Below, in pieces: positions 49,001 through 61,301 of a DNA stretch of 64,000 nt; the stretch's first letter is position 1, and the number at the start of each line of letters is the position of its first letter. Source of the DNA: Macquaria australasica (Eukaryota > Chordata > Actinopteri > Centrarchiformes > Percichthyidae); contig SEMN01000026.1 of NCBI GenBank assembly GCA_005408345.1, forward strand, positions 1,713,536 through 1,777,535, given 5' to 3'. A program made the position numbers and the translations under genes. The notes beneath the pieces are model-generated. The model searched no databases. It was given only the letters and a program-made list of their open reading frames with translations, and had not been told where the DNA came from.

Positions 49001-50403
49001 GACAATATTTTTGTTTTAGATGATATAATGAATGGCTTTTTGTTTGTGTCATACATCTGCTGGACATTACATCTCAGGGCCTAAATTAAGTCCATATTCA
49101 GTCCAGTTCTAAGATGATTGAAGTTTATTTTGAGATGTGAAACTTGGTATGTACGTGTGTGTGGTTTTATTTATTTGCATATGTCAGCAAGGAAGGCATT
49201 ACACGCAAGTAGTATTTGACTTTCCACAACTTCTACTTATTGAGTACATTTGTTAAGTCCGTTTGTTAAATAATAAACATACTCTAAATAAATTAGCTGT
49301 TCAGACAACCACATTCTGATTACAAGTATTGTTTCCCTACATCTGAAAGAGACTTTTTTCTTTGTTTCATTATCAGTCATTTGTGTGTCGGTTCCCCGGA
49401 GCACTGCTGAAATGTCCGCCCTGCCTCACGATTAGCTGAAGTCACATATATCTTATTTAGTATTAGATGGTATCATAGCATGCCTTCTCCAGTGCGTGTG
49501 GTGTATTTCGCCTTCTGCAGTTCACATTCACCTACTGGTATATTGCAATTAGCTTTTGGAGGTGAAGACGAACTCCATATGCTGCTGTCATAGTTGATTG
49601 GTATGTGGTTTTAGAAGGATGTTAAGAGTTAGCATGTTTGTCTATATTTGGAGCACATTCATCATTTGACTAATCTTTGTTTGACCACATGTAGGCTCTA
49701 TTCCTAGCTGCTGGGATTTTGTACTTATTGTTAAGAAGGATTTCTCAATGTGTTGTTTTCCTCCACTTGAACTGATTCCTTTGTAGATTCAAAATGGCTG
49801 TCTCGTTAAAAGCACAGGTTTAGTGGGCAGACCCCTCTGAGTCCGCAGCAACACTGAAGCCCAGGGAGCTCACGTAACAGTCCCACAGCAGCACAGTATT
49901 CATCAGTGCCAAGCAGTTGAAACACTGCTCCTGGTCTCTCAGGATAATGGTGTTTGTGACACAGAAATGCCTATTACTTCTGGACTTCTACTCTACACTT
50001 TGAGTTGTAATAAATTATGTTGGTGACTTTATTTAGTGTAGTAGTAGTAGTATTAAACTGCTACTTGTAGATCTGATGGTGGTAACAGGAGTAAACATAC
50101 TGTAATGAAAATCTTGCTTATCTCCTCGGTGCTACTCAAATGTAGAGTGAAACCTGTGTTTGATATGCCACTAGGCAATGGGCATAAATTTGGTCTTATT
50201 TGTCCTATATTCTGGGCTAGACTAAAATATTATCACCTGTCAGGGTTTGAGATTGTATAACTAAATAAATTTTACTTATCATAACTCTGCTCTCAAGCTG
50301 TTTGCTACTATGTCATCTGCTCTTCAGTGTGCATTAAAATCCTTCAATTAAGCTGATCCGTGAATAACTGGGACATACTGTGAATTGTTCCTAATCCTCC
50401 CAG
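46013..50403 (+). other. Long first intron of tlk1
   Basis: About 4.4 kb, AT-rich towards the 3' end. Its first 300 bases are still CpG-containing, and a second leader exon could hide there. No coding exon, RNA gene or clear element was recognised. Confidence 0.45.
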
Positions 50404-50408
50404 GCACC

Positions 50409-53400
50409 ATGGAGGAGCTGCACAGCCTGGACCCCCGGAGACAGGAGCTGCTGGAGGCACGCTTTATGGGCGGGGTCAGCGGCAGCACAGGGGGCAGCAC
50501 TGGCAGCACAAGTGGGGGAACCAAAGTGAGTGAATATTTAGCAATGTCTGTGTTTGTACATAATAACTGGTCAAAATACTGTTTTTAGTGTCCACACCAA
50601 GTCTTATCCTAAAATAATCTCTTTTTTTCAGGGTTTGACCAATAATGAATGTTCAAATCACAGTTTTGGGAGCCTGGGATCCTTAAGCGACAAGGAGTCA
50701 GAGGTACACTAACCTATAGATGCTAACTACATTTACACGGACTAGAATAATCAGACAAATAATTATTTTAAATCAGTTAATAATTTATATGTTAACATTA
50801 ATATTCCATTCATATTCTTGCTTATTGCTGTAGAGCCGAGCCCAGTTAATGAGTGACAATGGCCTACCAGATCAGAGTTTTCCTCAGCTGGGATGTAGAC
50901 CAGCATGTAAAGGGTTGTTGTATGTATCATAAAATACCTGAGTCATAGTGTGACTGAGGTGTATATAATACGGTATGTCTGCTGTCTCAATAATGGTACC
51001 AAACTTAAAATATGCAACATATGCTTAGTCCGGTGATAACTTTATTTGCATTATGCTAATCAGAGAAAGCTGTTTATGAGGCTTTTTTTCCCCCATTAAT
51101 CTTAAACAGGTTCATATTTGAAAATGGCATTCTGTGTCTTTTGTGCTGTTTCTTGGAAACCAGTTCCCGTTAAAATGGAGTTTTGAAAATAGCCACCCTT
51201 TTACTAAGGGTCTCATTTTTTTGTTTGTTTGTTTTTTGGGTGAGGGCATTTGCGTTAATGCACCTAATGCATATCATGACCACCATCATCCAGACACTAT
51301 GACAAATCTTTTGATAGATCTCTTAAATCATCTGCTTGGCCTTGTGGCTACATAACTTTGGGACCCTCCATCTGGCAATTTAACAGACCTAAGTCTCCCC
51401 ATTAGGTAGCGTGTAAGACGGCATTCAGACCAACAATGGCTTCCTCATTCATTTCAATAAGACCACTGCATCAGTGCAGTGTAGGATGCCAACCACCATG
51501 CTGTGTGCTGGTATTTAATAAGCCTTCAAACTGGAGCTCAATGTTCATATTCTTTGTTCTTCCTGTATGCAGTGGCAGCCCTCTCCCACAGCACTGCAGC
51601 CCCTTGTCTCATTTAGCAGTAGTGCTATTGTTCATCTGAATGCCCTTTTAAGGCTGCAGTAACACATTTTTGCAGCATTTTGTAGCATTTTTTTAATCCA
51701 GTATTTTGACTGTAGTTGAATTAACATTTACACACTGCTATTTATACAAACACTTGAAACCGCTGTTGCTCAGCACTCCCTTATGACAGTGTTCCTAATG
51801 ATGCACAAGGGACAACTCTGATCAGACCAGCACCTGTTGACAAATGTTGGAGGGATTTTGGTGGTCATAAAGTTTGTGAAATGGTAGTTCTTGTGATAAA
51901 TTAAGGTTATGAGGACAATCCAGGATTGTGACCAATTTGCCATTTGTTCATTATTTCTTGCTCATCCTTTAAGAATTGTCATAGATCTCTTTTTTTAATA
52001 AGAGTCTATTTTTAATGAAGTACTGATGTAGTAAAAGGTCTTCTCTGCTGGTTACAGCCAGATGTTGCTGCTCTTTTTAATGATGTTTGCTTAAAACTCT
52101 TGTCTTTCCCACTTAATAGGGATCAGATGTGAAAAGAGGCAGTTCTCCTGCTTATTCGGTAGGTATAAAATGAAATCTTAAAATGAATAGTTATCCTGAT
52201 AAGGGCTGTTGCTGTTTAATACAATTAATTGTATTAGCCTTTATGTATTCCCTTTTTTAAATGTAAATCATTTTTAATAATTCAGAATATACTTTATTGC
52301 ACCAAATCTTATAGTAGATCTAGTGTTGGTGGTACAGGCTTAGACTATATTAATAACGTCAATGGACAACTAAGAGCTGATTATTCCTGAAAAACAAGAC
52401 TGATATGAAACTGCAATGAGAGCAGCTACACAAGTCAAAGTACAATCCGTTATTGTTTTGGCTAAATCTGTCATGGTCATTTTCAGCAGGACTTTCACAG
52501 TTAGTGATTTGATTTAATGTTGGTATAAAAAATATTGCTTAATGTAGCTTCAGTTTATTGTTATCTTGGTAAAAAAATAAAAATAAACATTTGACTTTGT
52601 TTAGACTATCCCCACTGGTAGCTTCACACAACCACAGTGTTGTGATGCAGTTGCAACAGCAGCAAGTCTTTGTAAAGGTCAGAACAGCTTTTTTGTGAAG
52701 TAATTGTTTTGTTCAATAAAATTTCTCTTTCAGACCCCAGAGAAGAAACAGTCAGAAACAACCAGAGGCAGAAAAAGAAAACCTGAAATCCAATCCGAGA
52801 GCAGCCAAGGTGAGTTTCTTTGTGTTAAACTGGTTACATTTTGGCTCTTGCTTGCAGTATTTCTGTGAAATATTTTGATCAATCACAACACTCTTTCCTT
52901 TCTTTTTCCTTCACAGGGAAATCAATTGTGCGAGGACCCAAAATAAGTGATTATTTTGATGTAAGTTTTCAGTTTGGTGTCAGATGGTTCATACATTGAA
53001 AGGAAGTGATGAGCAAATAATCCATTTCCTGTCTCTAAAATAACAGCATTGTGTAAAAGAAGGGAGCCACTGGTGGGTCTTCTGTTATCAAATGTTATGC
53101 AGTGATTCAGTTTTCCTCTCTTAATCTTTTAGTTCCAAGGAGGAAATGGGTCCAGTCCTGTGAGAGGTCTCCCACCAGTGATTCGTTCTCCCCCAAACTC
53201 ACATTCCCACTCCGCTCAGGGCACAGCTGTAAGTTACGCCAAAACTCGTACTCAAAATCTCCTTTGCTGCTCCATTTTGGCGTTGCCCTGTCACAAAAGA
53301 AGTTCTCTCTCTTCTGTTGCAGGTTAGACAAAATAGCTCATCGCCTACTAGTCTGTCTTTTGGGGACCACATGACGCATCCAAAGCAACAAGCAGTCAAA

Positions 53401-56400
53401 TTTGTTCAGGTGAGGGGGGGGTGACTGGATAAACCGGACTCCACCAGCTCTTTTTAATCGCTCTTAAATGTGTTTGAGATTGCTGGCTAAGTTTTTAAAC
53501 AACTTCTTTTGTTGTTTTCCACTCTAGACTGACCTCACAGTGTTGAAATTGGCTGCCCTTGAAAGCACTAAGAATCTAGACCTTGAGAAGAAGGAGGGGA
53601 GAATAGATGATCTGCTAAGGGTAAGGAGAAGGTCTTACTCTGTTGACTACCTTTACTACTGGGCTGTGATGTTACTTTAGTGCAAAACAAATTGGACAAC
53701 GTCAACCAAAGTAATGTTTGGTAATAAAAAATACCTGAATTTGTATTGTCTGTCAACATTATCAACAGCAGATTTGAATTAATTGGTGGATTGGGAGAAT
53801 AATCTAATCTGTGCAGCTGCTGATTTATGCTTTTTTCCACTTCACAGGCAAACTGTGATCTCAGGAGACAGATAGATGAACAACAAAAATTACTTGAAAA
53901 GTACAAGGAACGCTTGAATAAATGCATCACCATGAGCAAGAAGTTACTCATAGAAAAGGTAAATACTTTTTTTTTTTTTTTTGTACCTTTATGAACACTC
54001 AACATTCACGTGTGTCTGCAAACCCGCATGCAAACCTATGTTTTGTATTGTTCTTCAGAGCACCCAGGAGAAGCAGGCCTGTCGGGAGAAAAGCATGCAG
54101 GATAGACTTCGTTTAGGCCATTTCACTACAGTGAGACATGGAGCCTCATTCACAGAACAGTGGACTGACGGCTATGCCTTCCAAAACCTTGTGAAGTAAG
54201 AGGCTTTAAGTGAGATTGTCTGTCTTATTTATCATGTTGTTAATTTTTGGTTGTTGTTTTACTTATTTTTTTGTTATCAATATATATTTTTTCATTTTGT
54301 AAACTTTATTTATCCTTAGAAAAACAATCTCTTCAATCCCTTGTTTCTTTACCCTAATGCTGCGTTCACACATACAGATACAAAGTAGTAGGCAGTCCCT
54401 GGTCTCGGTCTATGAAACTGTAGCACTGTGTGTTGCTTTGAGCATGTGATTTACAGACTCTGCTCCGACCAGACAGTTGTTTTCTGACACTTTTGCTGTA
54501 CTGCACACGGGCAAGTAGTACATTTTCTGTTGCACAGTGTGTTTCTCGAGCACAGAATATTTTTGTTTGCAGTCTTTTTTTTTTTATAAACCTTGCAGTA
54601 CGCATTGTTGAGACTGTTTTTTAATGCAACAGTGATGTCCGAGTGTGCAAGACTGATTGACATTGCGGTCCTGTATCTATGCTGGAAGCGATCCCAACTC
54701 CTCTTGTGGAGCGGAGACGTAAACAACTCTGTACTTCTGTTTCTGTGGGCATTAAAGTAAGCGCGATTGGCTCTGGCCTGGATGTTGCTCACACTGTGTC
54801 AGAGGACAGTTGCATAAAGTTGAGCTTTTCTCAACCTTGCCCTGTGGTGCCGCTGGGTGCCATTTTAAATCTCTAGTTCAGCAGGCTACGCTGGGCTGCA
54901 ACGCCAGGTCCCATTCCCAATGAATAACAGCCTATTGCTCTCAAAGCTTTTGGGTCTGTATGTGTGAATGGCCCATAATTGCCACTCGCTCTGATTATTC
55001 CACTGCTGAATGAGTTTGGCTAAACTACCAGGACCAGACTCTGGTCCCACCCACTTCCTTTATCATCTTGTGTGACATTGCTGTCAGGAGCCATGCAAGA
55101 AAAGCGCTCTGCAGTATGTTTAGTTTTTATGACTGAACGATGATTAGGACATGCCGTTTTTCTTTTGCATTCACATTACGGATGTTGCCCAAGTAAGATG
55201 CTAGTAAAGGCACTAAAGCTTGCATCTTACAAGTAAAACAAGAGACTTCATATGTAGGCTATAATAGTTCAACTGTAGTGTAATTGGGTGGAGCTCCGCA
55301 CCACAACCCCACTAACCCCAAATATTGTAAGCACTGGCCCAAATTGGTGGATCAGATTCAACTTAAAGTAACGTTACAGCTTTCATATTTGCTGATCGTC
55401 TTCATCATGTTTCATCATCAGTGTTTTGATAAGATGTGGTAGTGGAACACATGTAGGAAATGGTACTAATCTCATCTAACAAAAAGCACTGCTTTCTGTC
55501 TGCAGACAGCAAGAGTCGATAAACCAACAGAGAGAGGACATTGAGAGGCAGAGAAAGCTTCTAGCCAAGAGGAAACCTCCATCCTCCAGCAATTCCCAAG
55601 CACCAACCACAAACTCGGAGCCAAAGCAACGCAAAACCAAGGCAGTGAATGGAGCAGAAAGTGATCCCTTTCTAAAACCCAGCCTACCTCAACTGTAAGT
55701 TCAGGCCTTGAGTAAATTTACAGATATCAGAGCAGCCATTCCCCAGGCAAAGGCAGTGTATAAGATTCAGTGTAGTTTTGGCTTTATTCTTTTGCATAGT
55801 CTGAGCCAGTTTAACGACTGTATGCACAGTAAGTAAGTGACTGACTGAATCAACTGAATGTAGTAATCTAAGTAAACATGGAGATGCTGTTAATGAATAC
55901 AAATGCTTTTTTCCGTGTCTCTCTCATCCTGGAAAGGCTGACACTAGCAGAGTACCATGAACAGGAAGAGATTTTCAAACTGCGACTTGGACATCTCAAG
56001 AAGGTAAGCCCAATGCTGAACCTGCAGCAACAATTTTTTTCTTTTGTGGGGTGGGGAATTTGTCTTATGTATTCATTCATTTCATAAGTTACTCAATTTA
56101 TCCAGGACCTGGTATATGATAAGGATAAAGGGAGCTTAAAGTTAAAATCTAATTGGATTCAGTAAATTATTAAATGTAGCAAATCTTTGTTTTCTATATG
56201 AGGATAATTGAACATACTGTTTCTTGAGCTGAACCACTGTTCCTTTTGTGTGAATCCCCCTAAGAATGGAGTGAGCCTGTAGTTTGTGGATGTATTCATT
56301 GTTTTCCCGATGAATAAGCATCACAGGCAGCCCCTGACAGACTCTGTAGCAAGTCAGCCGTTAATATTTAATACAGAACTAGTCAGCTGTGTACAAGTGG

Positions 56401-59180
56401 GTTTTGATGAGCTCCTCTCCTTGTAGTCAGAGCTCTGACATTCCTTGTGTGCATTTGTGTGTTTGTGTGCTTGAATCATTTATAGGAAGAAGCTGAGATC
56501 CAGGCGGAGCTGGAGCGTCTGGAGAGAGTGCGCAACCTTCACATTCGGGAGCTGAAGAGAATAAATAACGAGGACAGCTCACAGTGAGTCTGAATCAATT
56601 TCTTTGACAGTTACTGCATTGACATTGGAACATGATGTACACACGAGGCCAGTATCCTCGCCGTAGTGGTGATATTAAGTAGCTGCCCACTGGATGAAGT
56701 TTTCTTGTCTTTTTCCACATTGGTAATTTTTTTGGCACAGCAAATCTAATGCAGAAGAATTTGTCATTGACACGTACTGTAGGTCTTTATCTTTTTTTTT
56801 TTTTTTTATTTATTTATTTTTTTTTTTAACCAAAGATTTAAAGATCACCCAACGTTGAATGAAAGATATCTACTCCTGCACCTTCTAGGAAGAGGGGGCT
56901 TTAGTGAAGTTTACAAGGTAAGTCATTAAATGTTGTTCTCATAGGATACAGAACAAAATAATATTCTTAGCAGGTGTTGCTTTTCAAGTATAAGTCAACC
57001 TTTTGTGTGTATGCTGTGCAGGCTTTTGACTTGATTGAGCAACGATATGCTGCTGTGAAAATCCACCAACTTAACAAAAACTGGAGAGAAGAGAAAAAGG
57101 AGAATTATCACAAGTATGTTGGCTCATGTGGACATATTTAACCTCACTTGCAGTACAAGCTGTTCTGATGTCCTTTGCTTTCCGTGTATTGTTATTCCTC
57201 TCCATAAGCCCTAATGGCAGGCTGCAGAATACAGCACCTGCACCTTCATGCTTTGGTTGTTAATAGGAGTATAATTACCTTCCTCTCCTCAGGCATGCAT
57301 GTCGAGAGTACAGAATACACAAGGAGCTGGACCACCCCCGAATCGTGAAACTTTACGACTACTTCTCACTGGACACAGACACGTTAGTGCACTTGATGAA
57401 TTCTTGTTCATGCACCTCCAGCACTTTTCAGTTGGTTTCTGTTAGATGTGGGCCATAATCCTTAATAAGTCTTTTTTCCATTCAATAGGTTTTGCACTGT
57501 CATGGAGTACTGTGAAGGCAACGACTTGGATTTCTACTTGAAACAGCATAAGCTAATGTCTGAGAAGGAGGCACGGTCCATAGTCATGCAGATAGTGAAC
57601 GCACTAAAATACCTGAATGAAATCAAACCCCCCATCATCCATTATGACCTTAAGCCAGGTAAACGTGCCCTGCTGGACAACTGATGACGTGCATCACATC
57701 CATTTAAGAAAATATCAAGTTATTCTACATTAAATCAGATTGTGCCAATTAAGTGGTTATCTAGTTATCTAGTGGTCTGAAGCAGTTATCCAAGTGATGG
57801 TATGCCATTTCTTCTCTAGCGCTGACTTATTTTACTTTGATTTCAAGGCAATATCTTGTTGGTGGATGGCACAGCCTGCGGAGAAATCAAAATCACTGAC
57901 TTTGGTTTGTCCAAAATCATGGATGACGACAACTATGGCGTAGACGGGATGGATCTGACATCACAGGGTGCAGGGACCTATTGGTGAGAAGAAATGTCCC
58001 ACATATACACGCATTACATACAGTATACGGACATGGACAGTGGTGGAAGAAGTATTGAGAAAATCTACTTGGTAATAGAAGTAATACCACACTATAGAAA
58101 TACTATCATAAGTAAAAATCCTGCATTCAAATTTTCAACTAATGAAAGTGCGCAAGTATCATCAACAAGTATCAGAAGTAAAAATATTGCTTATGCAAAA
58201 TTATCCCTGTCAGTGTTATATTATTATAGTATTAACATGTAAGCAGTACTTCAATGTTGTAGTTGGTCGCAGTGGGGCCAAGTTTAACTATTGTATGTAT
58301 TGTGGGGTAGTTTAATCTCCATAAATAAACGTATATGTTTTGTGTAAAATCTCGATATAAAAAGTAACTAGTGACATTTGTTAAGTAAATATAGTGGAAT
58401 ATAAGTACAAAGTGGCATAAAAAAAGAAATGTTCAAGTAAAGTATAAGTACCTCAACATTGTACTTAATTACAGTGCTTGTGTAAATGTGCTTAGTTACT
58501 TTCCACCACTTGACATGGAAGTGTATAACAAGCTGCTAGAACAGATGCTAAATAACGTTTTTTTGTTGTTGTTCTGGTCAGGTACTTGCCTCCTGAATGT
58601 TTTGTAGTTGGTAAAGAACCTCCAAAGATCTCCAATAAGGTGGACGTGTGGTCTGTGGGCGTTATCTTTTTTCAGTGTCTGTATGGAAGGAAGGTAAGGA
58701 GGGCAATACAGATTCTATCCTTGAATGTTTGTTATTTATTGCATGATGATTAAGCATCGTCCCTCCCTTTTCAGCCTTTTGGCCACAATCAGTCACAACA
58801 GGACATCCTGCAGGAGAACACCATACTGAAAGCTACCGATATTCAGTTCCCTGTCAAGCCTGTTGCCAGTAATGAAGCAAAGGTAGGTGAACTTGCATAC
58901 AAAAGGGATACAGCTATTTTTAAAGAAGTCGTTTTAAAGAAAAAAATATCTAACACCTTACATAGCTGATTGGCCTGCTAATGTTTGATGCTATTCCTCC
59001 CCCCTCCAGGCCTTCATAAGGCGGTGTCTGGCATACAGGAAGGAGGATCGGGTTGATGTTCACCAAATGGGGAGCGACCCCTACCTGCTCCCTCACATGC
59101 GGAGGTCAAGCTCCTCTGGAAATCTGCAGATGAGTGCTGCTGGCTCAGGACCTGCCTCCTCCAGTATCATCTCATACTGA
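50409..59180 (+). CDS. tlk1: Serine/threonine kinase tousled-like 1
   Basis: A nuclear kinase of S phase that phosphorylates the histone chaperone ASF1. Coding exons: 50409-50525, 50632-50703, 52120-52158 (39-base cassette), 52734-52809, 52917-52960, 53133-53228, 53323-53409, 53528-53620, 53848-53958, 54059-54195, 55506-55694, 55937-56003, 56486-56583, 56836-56917, 57022-57113, 57293-57382, 57489-57658, 57848-57983, 58582-58693, 58775-58882 and 59010-59180 (TGA). They give 728 residues, or 715 without the cassette. The start MEELHSLDPRRQELLEARF matches short TLK isoforms. RGRKRK is a likely nuclear signal and KISDYFDF a PIP-box-like motif. Coiled coils run over exons 53528-53958 and 55506-56583. 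The kinase domain has the glycine loop GRGGFSEV, AAVKIHQL with the ATP lysine, HYDLKPGN and DFG. GGNGSSPVRG and the C-terminus SSSIISY mark TLK1, not TLK2. Confidence 0.95.
52120..52158 (+). other. tlk1: 39-base in-frame tlk1 cassette exon
   Basis: Bounded by AATAG before and GTAGGT after, phase 0 on both sides, and encoding GSDVKRGSSPAYS between KESE and TPEKKQSE. The main human isoform, as I recall it, joins those two directly, so this is probably alternative. Confidence 0.6.
54357..54973. mobile_element. Terminal-inverted-repeat element in a tlk1 intron
   Basis: The left end has GCGTTCACACATACAGA and the right end the near complement TCTGTATGTGTGAATGGC, about 600 bases apart in the intron after exon 54059-54195. 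No transposase frame was seen. The ends resemble miniature DNA transposons common in fish whose tips contain GTTCACAC. The target duplication is not clear. Confidence 0.55.
56791..56828. repeat. T-rich tract upstream of a tlk1 exon
   Basis: Nearly pure T with a few ATTT units, ending seven bases before the acceptor at 56835. It serves as an extended polypyrimidine tract for exon 56836-56917. Confidence 0.8.
58038..58511. mobile_element. hAT-like miniature element with perfect 8-base target duplication
   Basis: It begins CAGTGGTGGAAGAAGTATT and ends GTTACTTTCCACCACTT, so the termini are inverted repeats with one end mismatch. It is flanked on both sides by GACATGGA (58030-58037 and 58512-58519), a perfect 8-base duplication. 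It sits in the tlk1 intron between exons 57848-57983 and 58582-58693 and has no coding capacity. It is of the same family as 4443-4961 and 6735-7122. Confidence 0.85.
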
Positions 59181-60038
59181 CAGCCTTGTACTGTGACAAA
59201 AAGGCAAACTGACCAAGTTGCTCCCCACCTGCAGAGCTTCTCAGAGGCTTGGGCTCGTGGGAGAAGGAACAGCCAGCGAAAGGAGGAGCAGGACACTGGT
59301 GGGGAGACCTCCTCTGACCTGTGCCAGGCTTCTACTTGTTTACCAGGGCTTGATCAATGGAGGGACAGTGAAGGGATGTTTTAAAAGGACATGGGTATAA
59401 GGATCTTTTGAGGGTCTGACAAAAGCACTGAAACTGACAACGTACCTTGAAGAAAATGTGACTGGACACTCGGATGTTGCAGATGGATAAAGCCTTAAAG
59501 GGCCGAAGGGAGACTTGGCAGCCCGCCGTTTGGATTTAATAACATGGTCCTGCCAGGGTGCAAATGATTCAGCTGCTAGAAGTTAATTTACTGTGAGGAG
59601 ATGAGTCATCGTTATGTAGAACTACAAATATTTCACTATTGATTTGGCTAAATGTTTGTTTTTCACAAATGTTAGGCTTTAATTTGAGTTACTTAGCCAT
59701 GAGAATGTAATGTGTAGCATACAAGTGGCATCTAGTGACATGTAGGTTGGGGCAGCATACTTACATTTAATGCACAAAGTAACCAAATGTAGAAAAATGA
59801 CAATGTATAAAATCCTATGCAGGAATATTAATTAACATAAATTGGAAACCGTATATGCTGTACAGGTGAATTTTCAAATTTTGAAGTGCAGCAGTAACAT
59901 GTACAAAGAGTTAAAATTCCCCCATGTAAAACTGGTTTCCTGGAGTGTTTCATTTTGCTGCTTTGTTGCTCTTATTTTTTTCAAGGGCTGTATGTTCCAC
60001 TTCGGGTACAAATTGTACAGTTCTACTAAGAGTGAATA

Positions 60039-60044
60039 ATAAAT
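60039..60044 (+). terminator. tlk1: Proximal poly(A) signal of tlk1
   Basis: AATAAA about 860 bases after the tlk1 stop. A second AATAAA on the + strand is at 60278-60283. Confidence 0.6.
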
Positions 60045-60277
60045 GCGAGGAAACTTTTTCCCCTCTCCCAGTGAATGATACTGTAGAATATATCAGCCTG
60101 TTCATTCTAGAGTTAACATCTGAACTCATCACCTGGTAATGCACTGTAAATTGTTGGGTGCAGTCTGCCAGCATTTGTCTCCATTTTCTGAGATTATACT
60201 GACACTCGGTGGCTTTGTTTGGTACTGCATTGTTACAGGTCATACCAAGGATGCTCACAACATGAACCACTGAAGAG

Positions 60278-60327
60278 AATAAAAATACAAAGCCGAGGCT
60301 CCGATAGAGAAAATACATCAGTTTAAT
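60278..60327. terminator. Converging 3' ends of tlk1 and gorasp2
   Basis: The + strand has AATAAA at 60278-60283; the - strand has ATTAAA (TTTAAT on +) at 60322-60327. These are candidate signals for distal tlk1 and for gorasp2, whose 3' UTR would be about 1 kb. Confidence 0.45.
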
Positions 60328-61301
60328 CAAGGTAACGATATCTCACTTTACAAATGATTTTTTGTACAAAACCAAAACAGTTTTCTATATTTGATGCCTA
60401 CAGCACTGCAGCAAGCAAGCCTGCTTTTTCTAAAGGGAAAACCCCGAGCAGTATAAGTTAATGCCCCATCTTCCCCTGAAGACCTTAAGTGGTTTACGCA
60501 GTCCCCGAAAGGTCACGGTGGGTTACCGAATGTGTTACATTCCCTCTAATCCATAGAGAACGGCTGAGCCATATTGTGATACAGTATTGGGTATTATGTA
60601 GTAGACCGCTGCTGGTTGTGAGCACAGCGTGTGGCCACACCCTCACCTGGGGCTGGCTCAGGCACAAGTCTATCATTGCAACTGTCACATCATCTGTCCT
60701 TTCTGTTTTCCTAAACTGGCAGTGAATAATAATAGACAAACTGTTCCTATGGATCAAGAGGAATGCAAAAAAATATTGCGAGGTAACGCAAAGGTAGTTC
60801 AGAAAAATAATTCCCACCGCGACCCTTCGGGGTCTCCATAGTAGTTTGACCACTAAAAAAAGATGCAAAGATACTGACTTGCACACTTAAAAGTAACCTG
60901 TTTCCCACATATTTTACACTTTTTGAGCCAAGTTCAAAAAGCCCCCATATAGTTTGTGTTAACACACCTATTACTATGATTGAGTGGTGAACTATTTAAA
61001 AACGTTGTTCTGCAATAGAGTGTATAGAATGATTCTTGTAATTCTCCTTTCACAGCCATCAACAACCTGCTCTTAAGATGCAGGGCTGCTGCTGCCGGAT
61101 ACACATTTACAGGAAAACTTGAGTATTGCTGTATGTGAGAAGACCAGCAATGTAGTTCCAGTGTCCTCGAGATACTCAAGCTCGTACAACAATCCTAACG
61201 CTGTGTAGGAGCAATTTGTCAGCTGAGTGGTGCAGCGAACAGACTGGCTATATTGTGTTAAGACTTAAGAGCAGGCTGACAACCTTAAATAGCGCTCTCA
61301 G

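Noticed and set aside
54451..54792. A 113-codon basic, cysteine-containing frame on the - strand in tlk1
   Set aside because: It lies wholly inside the TIR element at 54357-54973 and shows no transposase motif.
59093..59400. Frames around the end of tlk1 on both strands
   Set aside because: They overlap the last tlk1 exon and its 3' UTR in other frames and match nothing known.
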